A stretch of DNA of 64,000 nucleotides, from positions 1 through 64,000 of the forward strand of contig CANREF010000004.1 in NCBI GenBank assembly GCA_947629575.1, in the 5' to 3' direction. A program made the position numbers and the translations under genes. Of the stretch, positions 57,747 through 64,000 are shown one piece after another (position 1 is the stretch's first letter; every line of letters starts with the position of its first letter). The notes under the pieces were generated by a model. The model searched no databases. It was given only the letters and a program-made list of their open reading frames with translations, and was not told the DNA's origin. This DNA is from an uncultured Clostridia bacterium. Its GTDB lineage: Bacteria > Bacillota > Clostridia > Christensenellales > Borkfalkiaceae.

Positions 57747-59888
57747 TCATTCTTTCCGTTTCTTGAACAGAGGCAAAAGCAGGGGGAATATGATGAGGGG
57801 CAGAGAGAGCGCAGCGCCGCACCCCGACTGTTCGCCCGCAGGCTCTTCGGGCGTTTGCGGCTCGCTCGGACCGCTCGGCTCGTTGGGTTCGCTCGGTTCG
57901 CTCGGTTCGGGCTCGGTCGGTTCTTCGGCCTTTGTCCACTTGGCGTAAAAATCGATGTCACCCGTCACGGTGGGGAAGGGCTCTGCCTTTTGGGTGCACT
58001 GCTCATCGAGATACCACCCCACGAAGGTATAGCCCTCCTTTTCGGGCAGGTCGTCGGGCGGAACGATCTGCGTGCCGTATTCGAGGGTGGATTCTTGCTT
58101 CGGCACTCCGTCGCAGAGGAAGCGCACCGAATAACTTCTGATCTTCTGCTCGAAATATGCGGTGAGATAGGTCTCGCCCGTGATGCGCTTGTAGTCGCCG
58201 TCCCAGCCCGTGAATACATATTCATACTGCGCGTTTCCCTTCTTTTCGGGCGGCGTTGCGGGCGGCGTTGCGGCGCTCCCGTAGGGCACTGTCTCCATTT
58301 TCAGAACGATCCCATTCTCGTCGAGGAAATAGACGTCATAGGAACGCAGCGTCTCGCTGTAAACGGCTCTGACCGTCATATCGTCGGTGACGGCGGTAAC
58401 GTCTTCGCTCCAACGCTCGAAGGTATATTCGTACTGTTCATCCGCTTCCTTGGTGGGGAGAGGATAGGGGAAGACCGCCTCTTCGCCGTCCTTTACGGTG
58501 ACCTCCGCGAGCAAAGAACCGTCCTCGTCGCAGAACTGCACGATGTGGGTGGACACGATGTCCTCGTCGAGGAAGCTCAGTTTCATGACCCTGAGAGCTT
58601 CCTCCGTAAAGTCGAGGTTTTCCGCCGTCGTGAGAAGGGCGGTCTTGAAGTCTTCGAATGTCGCGCTCTTTCCGAGAAGGGGAATGACCGAGAACCAGAG
58701 CTGGCCGATCTTTTCCTTGGTGTAAAAGGAGGGGAGCGCTTTCCACATTTTATATTGTGCATGGGTGAGCACGGTGCTGTTGTAGTGCACGCCGCCGAAA
58801 TCGCATCCTTCCATATTGTGGTTATGCGTCTCGTGGCAAGCGGGGAAGAGGTCATTGAAAGAAGAGCGGTATTCCCCCTCGGGCGCTTCGATCGAGCGCA
58901 TCCCGCCTTCCTTTGCGCCAACGGCGTCCTCGCCCATCTGCCAGAACCGCTCGTCGGTGAGCTCGTGCCCTTCGGCGAGCGCGCCGAGCATATCCGAGAT
59001 CGCCTCGTCGATCGCGCCCGACTCGTTCATCTGCACGAAGTCCACCCAGAAGTGGGTGATCGCGTGCTGGTATTCGTGCGCCATGACGTCCGCCGCTCTG
59101 CCGAGCATATAGAAATAGGCATCCTCTAGTCCATCGCCCACGCCGACCATGGCGGAATTGGTATACTTCTCATACCAGCCGTGGGCGTTCTGTTCCTTCA
59201 CGCCGTAGTGGATGAGCAGGCGGATGTCGCTCTCCTTGTTCGCCTTTGCGTTCCCCGCAACGGTATCGTGGCTGTTGTCCACGCCGCGGAAGGGCTTTCC
59301 GACCCCGCCGTTCGCATAGAAATCGTACACCTTTATCATGTTGAGGTAAGAGGTGATCGCGATGGGCTCGTCGAAGACGCCCGTCGTGTTATGATAGCGT
59401 TCATCGTCGCTGATGAACTGCCCCGTGCCGTTGTGCGCATGATAGACGTAGATGTTGCGCAGGGGGTCGCCGAGGGTGTATACGCCGTCCGTAAGATCGA
59501 CGCCCACGTCCACCGTGTCCCCGTTGAAGTCGGTCTGTTGGGTGTTTACGGTGAGGGAGGGAAGCCCGCCCGTTTCGCCCTCTGCAGCGGCGTCGTCGAG
59601 GGTGACGGAGAGGAGCTTCCCGCTCTCGTCCACGGCAAGGCGGACGTCCTTCTCCGTGCCCGCAAAGCGGTAAACTTTTCCGTAGGCGACTTCCACGCAA
59701 TTTTCAAGGGAGAAGTTCTCCCGCACGTCTTTGAGCCCGTATTCGCCGCCGATCTGTTCGAGCGCGCAGAGGGGATCTTCGGGGGAGATAAAGACTTCTC
59801 CGTTGGGGGACGGGGCAAAGCCGCAGAGGCATGTTCCGCCCAATAGAGCTGCAAGTAACACTCCAAATGTCATACTGAGTTTTTTCAT
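57747..59888 (-). CDS. Thermolysin-like (M4) surface protease with wall-anchor tail, copy 1
   Basis: 713 residues. Signal peptide (1-25), short propeptide, then an M4 catalytic domain: HEYQH zinc motif (about 271-275), NESGAIDEAISDMLG with the third ligand Glu, and the catalytic His in GGVHYNS. Next come two TFERW/VFTGW modules and one InlB-type repeat (GYTFVGWYLDEQCTQKA), a Pro/Glu/Ser spacer, then GCG, a hydrophobic span and KKRKE. The GCG-span-basic tail resembles C-terminal sorting signals removed by rhombosortase-like or other anchoring enzymes. It starts inside the stop of the next upstream gene (ATGA) with a GAGGTGAG site, so the two are coupled. Confidence 0.85.
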   Translation of the reverse strand: MKKLSMTFGVLLAALLGGTCLCGFAPSPNGEVFISPEDPLCALEQIGGEYGLKDVRENFSLENCVEVAYGKVYRFAGTEKDVRLAVDESGKLLSVTLDDAAAEGETGGLPSLTVNTQQTDFNGDTVDVGVDLTDGVYTLGDPLRNIYVYHAHNGTGQFISDDERYHNTTGVFDEPIAITSYLNMIKVYDFYANGGVGKPFRGVDNSHDTVAGNAKANKESDIRLLIHYGVKEQNAHGWYEKYTNSAMVGVGDGLEDAYFYMLGRAADVMAHEYQHAITHFWVDFVQMNESGAIDEAISDMLGALAEGHELTDERFWQMGEDAVGAKEGGMRSIEAPEGEYRSSFNDLFPACHETHNHNMEGCDFGGVHYNSTVLTHAQYKMWKALPSFYTKEKIGQLWFSVIPLLGKSATFEDFKTALLTTAENLDFTEEALRVMKLSFLDEDIVSTHIVQFCDEDGSLLAEVTVKDGEEAVFPYPLPTKEADEQYEYTFERWSEDVTAVTDDMTVRAVYSETLRSYDVYFLDENGIVLKMETVPYGSAATPPATPPEKKGNAQYEYVFTGWDGDYKRITGETYLTAYFEQKIRSYSVRFLCDGVPKQESTLEYGTQIVPPDDLPEKEGYTFVGWYLDEQCTQKAEPFPTVTGDIDFYAKWTKAEEPTEPEPSEPSEPNEPSGPSEPQTPEEPAGEQSGCGAALSLPLIIFPLLLPLFKKRKE

Positions 59889-62014
59889 GTTCTCACCTCA
59901 TTTTTTCTTTTTTTATGAAGGAAGGGCAGCGGCAGTAGCAAGAGAAGGGGAAGGTAGGGGGACGCTGCGCCGCATCCCTTCGCTTCGGAGGGAAGGAGAG
60001 CGGGCGGCTCTTCCTCGCCGATCTTCTCCCACTTGGCGTAAAAATCGGCGTCTCCCGTCACGGTGGGGAAGGGCTCTGCCTCTTGGGTGCACTGTTCATC
60101 GAGATACCACCCCGCGAAGGTATAGCCTTCCCGTTCGGGAACGGCATCGGGCGGAATGATCTTAGAGCCGTATTCGAGGGTGGATTCTTGCTTCGGCACT
60201 CCGTCGCAGAGGAAGCGCACCGAATAGCTTCTGATCTTTCGCTCGAAGCGGGCGGAGACATAGGTCTCTTCGGTGATAGACAGATAGTCTCCTTCCCAGC
60301 CTGTAAAGACATATTCATACTGTGCGTCGCTCGCCTTTTGAGGGGGATCGGGGGGCGTCGCGCCCTCCCCGAAGGGCACTCGTTCCTCTTTGAGCACCTG
60401 CCCGTCTTCGCCGAGGAAGTACACGGGATAGGTGCGAAGCGCAGGCTCGTACTGTGCGGTCACGGTGACGTCTTTCGTCACGTGGGAGAGGTCTTCGCTC
60501 CAGCCCGTGAACACGAAGTCGTAGAGGGGAGAGCTCTCCTTTGCGGGGACGGCGGGCGGGATGGGAGCAGTGCCGTCCCGCACACAGACCTCGTCCAAGA
60601 GAGAGCCGTTTGCGTCGCGGAAGGTCACGATATGAAAATTCCCCTTGGCGGTGATCCCGCTCGCGAACAGGCATTCGTCGATGAGGGAGAGCACTTCATC
60701 GGGATAGCCGAGATGCTCCGCGGCGTTGCGCAGTTCCCGTCCGAATTCCGAAAAGGTCGCCCCCGAAGTGAGCGCGTTGAGGGTGGAGAACCAGAGCGTC
60801 CCGATGCGTTGGCGGGTAAAGAAATCCGGCATGAGCCGCCACAGATCATATTGCAGATGGGTGGCGATGCCGCTGTTGTAGTGCACTCCTCCCGAATCGC
60901 AGTCGGTATGGCTATGGGCGCGGTGGCAGAGGGGATATTTGTTTTGATAGTTGAAGCGGGTGGTATCGTTGGGACGGATGGCGGAGCGCAGATAGCCCTC
61001 GCCCTCGGGGACGGCATTTTCGCCCGTTGTCCAGAACGCCTCTTCGCTTGGGTCGTGCCCCTCGATGAGCGCGCCGAAGATGTCCGAAAAGGCCTCGTTG
61101 AGAGCGCCGGATTCATTCAGATAGCTGAGCCCGACCGTAAATTGGGTGATCGCATGTTGGTATTCATGGGCGATGACGTCGGTCGCGCGCGCCTGCAAGA
61201 AGAGCTCCCCGCCCATTCTTCCGTCGCCGATGCACAGAAGGGCGGCGCGCTCGGTCGGATAGAAGGTGTAGTTCGCGTTCATGTAATTCTGGGAATAGTG
61301 GACGAGGACGTAGACGGAGAGTTCTCCCCTTTGGGAAGCGTTTCCCGCCACGCCGTCGTTTTTGCCGTCTATACCGCAATAGGAAACACCGATATTGTCC
61401 GCATCCGCATAAAAATCATACGCCTTGATGACGCTCGCATAGGCGCTCACGGCGAGGGGATCGGAAAAGGCGTCGGTGTCGCTCTTATAAAGCTGCCCGA
61501 GCAAGAGGTTGGTCCCGTTGTTCATGTCGAAGACATAGAGGTTGCGGAGCTCATCCGAGAGCGAATAGACGCCGCCGTCGAACTCTATGGGCAGTTCTAC
61601 TTCGTTGCCGAGCGCGTCCGTCTGGCGGCTGTTCACTAAAAGATCGCAGCTTTTCACAGCGCCCGCCTCTTCGGGGGCTTCCTCCGCCATGTTCACGGAG
61701 AGCAGATTTCCCTCCCTGTCCGCCGAGAGGGTGAGCACGTCGGCGTTCCCGCCCTTGGCGCGGAAGCGATAGACCGTGCCGTAAGCAACGGGAGCGGCGA
61801 TATGGAATTCGAAATTTTCCCGTGCGTCTTCGATGCCGCAGCGCCCCTCGAGCGCCTCGACGGCGGCAAGAGGATCTTCCGCGCGAACGACAATGTGCGG
61901 CAGGCCTTCCTCTTTTGCAAGAGCGCCCACGCTCCCGCCCGCGGACAGCGCCCCGAGGAGACATCCCACGCCCAAGAGGACAGTGATCGATTTGTACGGA
62001 GAGAGGAACTTCAT
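59885..62014 (-). CDS. Thermolysin-like (M4) surface protease with wall-anchor tail, copy 2
   Basis: 709 residues and a paralogue of copy 1. Signal peptide, propeptide, HEYQH (about 278-282), NESGALNEAFSDIFG, GGVHYNSGI with catalytic His, then two VFTGW modules, one InlB-type repeat and a tail with GCG, a hydrophobic span and HKKRK. The segment KIRSYSVRFLCDGVPKQEST is identical in both proteins. It is the first gene of the pair; a TATAAT on the minus strand at 62053-62058 marks its promoter. Secreted neutral proteases of this kind digest host or environmental protein. Confidence 0.85.
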   Translation of the reverse strand: MKFLSPYKSITVLLGVGCLLGALSAGGSVGALAKEEGLPHIVVRAEDPLAAVEALEGRCGIEDARENFEFHIAAPVAYGTVYRFRAKGGNADVLTLSADREGNLLSVNMAEEAPEEAGAVKSCDLLVNSRQTDALGNEVELPIEFDGGVYSLSDELRNLYVFDMNNGTNLLLGQLYKSDTDAFSDPLAVSAYASVIKAYDFYADADNIGVSYCGIDGKNDGVAGNASQRGELSVYVLVHYSQNYMNANYTFYPTERAALLCIGDGRMGGELFLQARATDVIAHEYQHAITQFTVGLSYLNESGALNEAFSDIFGALIEGHDPSEEAFWTTGENAVPEGEGYLRSAIRPNDTTRFNYQNKYPLCHRAHSHTDCDSGGVHYNSGIATHLQYDLWRLMPDFFTRQRIGTLWFSTLNALTSGATFSEFGRELRNAAEHLGYPDEVLSLIDECLFASGITAKGNFHIVTFRDANGSLLDEVCVRDGTAPIPPAVPAKESSPLYDFVFTGWSEDLSHVTKDVTVTAQYEPALRTYPVYFLGEDGQVLKEERVPFGEGATPPDPPQKASDAQYEYVFTGWEGDYLSITEETYVSARFERKIRSYSVRFLCDGVPKQESTLEYGSKIIPPDAVPEREGYTFAGWYLDEQCTQEAEPFPTVTGDADFYAKWEKIGEEEPPALLPSEAKGCGAASPYLPLLLLLPLPFLHKKRKNEVRT

Positions 62015-62175
62015 TGCTTGCCTTACATTCGCATGAATTTATATTTATTCCGATTATATCATAAATTTGGGGAAAAGTCTATGAATAAAAGCGTAATTTG
62101 TGTGAAATTTCATGTGAGGGCGAAAAAAGCGGCGGAAAAAAATTTCCCGAATCGGGAAAAACCGAGGCGAAACAT

Positions 62176-62204
62176 TTGACTTGAATGGAAAAAAAAGATA
62201 AAAT
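62176..62204 (+). promoter_or_regulatory. Promoter of prs
   Basis: TTGACT (62176-62181), 17-base spacer, TAAAAT (62199-62204). Confidence 0.8.
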
Positions 62205-62234
62205 GGAGAAGCGCAAAAACGAGCGAGGAATCCT

Positions 62235-63182
62235 ATGATCACACACGGAAACGAAATCAAGCTGTTTGCGGGAAACTCCAACCGCCCCCTTGCGGAGGCG
62301 ATCGCCAAGAAGCTCAATACCGCCCTCGGCGACGTGGAGGTGAGCCGCTTCTCGGACGGAGAGACCAATGTGCACATTGCCGAGACGGTGCGCGGAAGAG
62401 ACCTCTTCATCATCCAATCCACCTCTTCCCCCGTCAACGACAACCTCATGGAACTGCTCATCATGATAGACGCCGCAAAGCGTGCGTCGGCGGGAAGGAT
62501 CACGGCAGTCATGCCCTATTTCGGATACGCCCGTCAAGACAGAAAGGCACGCTCGCGCGACCCCATTTCCGCAAAGCTCGTTGCAAACCTCCTCACTTCC
62601 GCAGGCGCGGACAGAGTGCTCACGATGGACCTGCACGCAGCGCAGATACAGGGATTCTTCGATATCCCCGTGGATAACCTGCTCGGCGGTCCTACACTTT
62701 ATAATTATTATGCAAACAAGCTCGGAGACGACTTCATCGTCGTCTCGCCGGACATCGGCTCGGTCAACCGTTCGCGGAAGGTGGCGGAAAGGCTTGGCTG
62801 CCCGCTCGCCATCATCGACAAGCGCCGTCCCAAGGCGAACGTCATGGAAGTCATGAACATCATCGGAAACGTCGAGGGCAAGCGGTGTCTCCTCGTGGAC
62901 GACATGATCGACACGGCGGGCACGATCGTACAGGGCGCGGAGGCGCTCGTCAAGGCGGGCGCGAAGGAGATCAAGGCCTGCTGCACCCATGCGGTGCTCT
63001 CCGGTCCCGCCATCGAACGGCTGAAGGGATCGCCCATCGACGAGCTCGTGATGCTCGACACCATCTTGCTTCCCGAGGAAAAGAGACTTCCGAAGATGAA
63101 GATCCTCTCTACGGCGGAGATATGGGCGGCGGCGATCGAGAACGTGTATCTCGACAAGCCGATGAGCAAGATCTACGACTGA
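62235..63182 (+). CDS. prs: Ribose-phosphate pyrophosphokinase
   Basis: 315 residues. [38 protein letters not shown] (ATP-binding) and the PRPP motif [12 protein letters not shown] (about 216-227) are all present. It makes PRPP for nucleotide, histidine and tryptophan synthesis. prs-pth-mfd is the standard order, here without ctc. Confidence 0.97.
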   Translation: MITHGNEIKLFAGNSNRPLAEAIAKKLNTALGDVEVSRFSDGETNVHIAETVRGRDLFIIQSTSSPVNDNLMELLIMIDAAKRASAGRITAVMPYFGYARQDRKARSRDPISAKLVANLLTSAGADRVLTMDLHAAQIQGFFDIPVDNLLGGPTLYNYYANKLGDDFIVVSPDIGSVNRSRKVAERLGCPLAIIDKRRPKANVMEVMNIIGNVEGKRCLLVDDMIDTAGTIVQGAEALVKAGAKEIKACCTHAVLSGPAIERLKGSPIDELVMLDTILLPEEKRLPKMKILSTAEIWAAAIENVYLDKPMSKIYD

Positions 63183-63210
63183 ATTCACAGAACTACGGAT
63201 AAAAAAGTGT

Positions 63211-63235
63211 GCCGCCGCGGTGAGCGGCGGCTTTT
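63211..63235 (+). terminator. Terminator after prs
   Basis: GCCGCCG-CGGTGAG-CGGCGGC followed by TTTT; moderate strength. Confidence 0.7.
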
Positions 63236-63266
63236 CAAAATCAACTCTTCAATCAATAGGTAGAAT

Positions 63267-63830
63267 ATGTTTTTGATCGTCGGGCTCGGGAATCCCGAAA
63301 AAAAATACGAAAAGACCTTTCACAACATGGGCTTTCTCGCGGCGGGGGACGTCGCGGAGTTCCTCCATGTGAAGTTCAAGAAAAAGGAATGCGAGGCGAG
63401 CGTTGCGGAAGCCTTTCTCGGAGGGGAGAAGGTGATCGTTGCCCGCCCCGTGACGTATATGAACGCCTCGGGAAGGGCGGTGAAACAGCTCGTCGCAAAA
63501 TATAAAGTCTCTCCCGAAGAGCTCATTGTCATCTACGACGACTACGACCTTCCCAAGGGGCATGTGCGCGTCCGCCCCTCGGGCAGCGCAGGCACGCACA
63601 ACGGGATGCGCTCGGTGATCGCCGAGCTCGGTTTTTCGGACTTCGCGCGGGTGCGCATCGGCATACGCGATCCCGAGGTGGACATTCCGCTCATAGATTA
63701 TGTTCTCTCCGAAGTGCGGAAGGAGGACTACGCCCTTTTCACCGACGCCTGCAAGCGGGCGGCGGAGGCGGCGGTCTCCCTCGCGAAGGGGGAGAGCTTC
63801 GAGCTTGTCATGACGAGATATAACGGATGA
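63267..63830 (+). CDS. pth: Peptidyl-tRNA hydrolase
   Basis: 187 residues. VGLGNPEKKYEKTFHNMGF with the catalytic His, RPVTYMNASGRAVKQL, and DDYDLPKGHVRVRPSGSAGTHNGMRS. It recycles tRNA from prematurely released peptides. The stop overlaps the mfd start (ATGA). Confidence 0.96.
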   Translation: MFLIVGLGNPEKKYEKTFHNMGFLAAGDVAEFLHVKFKKKECEASVAEAFLGGEKVIVARPVTYMNASGRAVKQLVAKYKVSPEELIVIYDDYDLPKGHVRVRPSGSAGTHNGMRSVIAELGFSDFARVRIGIRDPEVDIPLIDYVLSEVRKEDYALFTDACKRAAEAAVSLAKGESFELVMTRYNG

Positions 63831-64000
63831 GCTTTTTTTCTTTTGAAAATTTAGGGGGAGATTACCCCCTTCTCAACGCGAGTGTGGAAAACGGCATCCC
63901 CACCGCGGCATTCGGGCTGTCGGATGCGCATAAATACCTCATCGCCTCTCTGTGGGCGCGCCCCGTCCTCTATCTCACGGCGGACGCGCTCTCCGCTCAG
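63827..64000 (+). CDS. mfd: Transcription-repair coupling factor Mfd, N-terminal fragment
   Basis: The first 58 codons run off the window edge. The text (NASVENGIPTAAFGLSDAHK then RPVLYLTAD) matches the start of the UvrB-like domain of Mfd. Position straight after pth is the usual one. Nothing can be said about the rest. Confidence 0.85.
   Translation, partial: MSFFSFENLGGDYPLLNASVENGIPTAAFGLSDAHKYLIASLWARPVLYLTADALSAQ

Noticed and set aside
57855-61639. Long plus-strand frames (57855-59129, 60083-61639)
   Set aside because: They mirror the two M4 protease genes, whose catalytic motifs on the minus strand are unambiguous.

Overview
The window reads as one contig of a GC-rich, spore-forming Gram-positive bacterium of the class Clostridia. 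Two sporulation genes (spoIIID and a tiny spoVM), a Bacillus/Clostridium-type housekeeping gene order, SigA promoters with TTGACA/TATAAT boxes, thermolysin-like secreted proteases, an ECF transporter core and a 2-hydroxyacyl-CoA dehydratase activase all fit this. An uncultured gut lineage near Christensenellales is my guess from overall style; nothing in the sequence proves it. No phage, plasmid, CRISPR array or rRNA operon is visible.

Layout. 1-4800: spoIIID, then a two-gene acyl-CoA dehydratase activase/dehydratase unit. 4800-5690: an array of interspersed repeats. 5780-9190: sdpR-sdpI-like pair and a HelD-type helicase. 9270-15800: ecfA1-ecfA2-ecfT-truA, a Gly-rich membrane protein, mnmE and a LysR regulator. 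15810-17750: LacI regulator, tRNA-Ser and repeats. 17840-21650: two related membrane proteins, a phosphohexomutase, rpsU. 21730-26520: an unknown small protein, pcrA, ligA. 26600-44770: a long version of the classical yicC-gmk-rpoZ-priA-def-fmt-rsmB-rlmN ... rpe-thiN-spoVM ... rpmB-asp23-fakA ... recG neighbourhood, in which remA, coaBC, prpC/prkC/rsgA and sdaAB/sdaAA are missing and in places replaced by repeats or unknown genes. 44840-50580: zinc-ribbon protein, XRE regulator, tRNA-Ala, tmRNA, a large DUF3089-type lipoprotein and a broken ABC exporter with an AbrB-type regulator. 50750-55260: a SipW-type signal peptidase joined in frame to a TasA-like substrate, tRNA-Ala/tRNA-Val, fumarase, CPBP protease, rlmH. 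55265-64000: repeats, an unknown membrane protein, an M14 carboxypeptidase, tadA, two tandem thermolysin-like surface proteases, prs, pth and the start of mfd.

Most housekeeping genes are tightly packed with ATGA-type overlaps, so translational coupling is expected. Several promoters place the -10 box only 6-8 bases before the start codon, suggesting leaderless mRNAs (mnmE, pcrA, fumA, CPBP protease).

The most unusual items are: the signal peptidase-substrate fusion at 50753-52021; inverted copies of tRNA 3' ends beyond the hairpin that follows every tRNA unit in the window; a modular family of repeats with CGCACATTTCTTT-type inverted ends and swapped cores; a 174-bp tandem repeat where prkC would normally sit; and a promoter-driven, terminator-ended structured RNA at 37882-38032. 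All calls are from reading the sequence; no database search was run.
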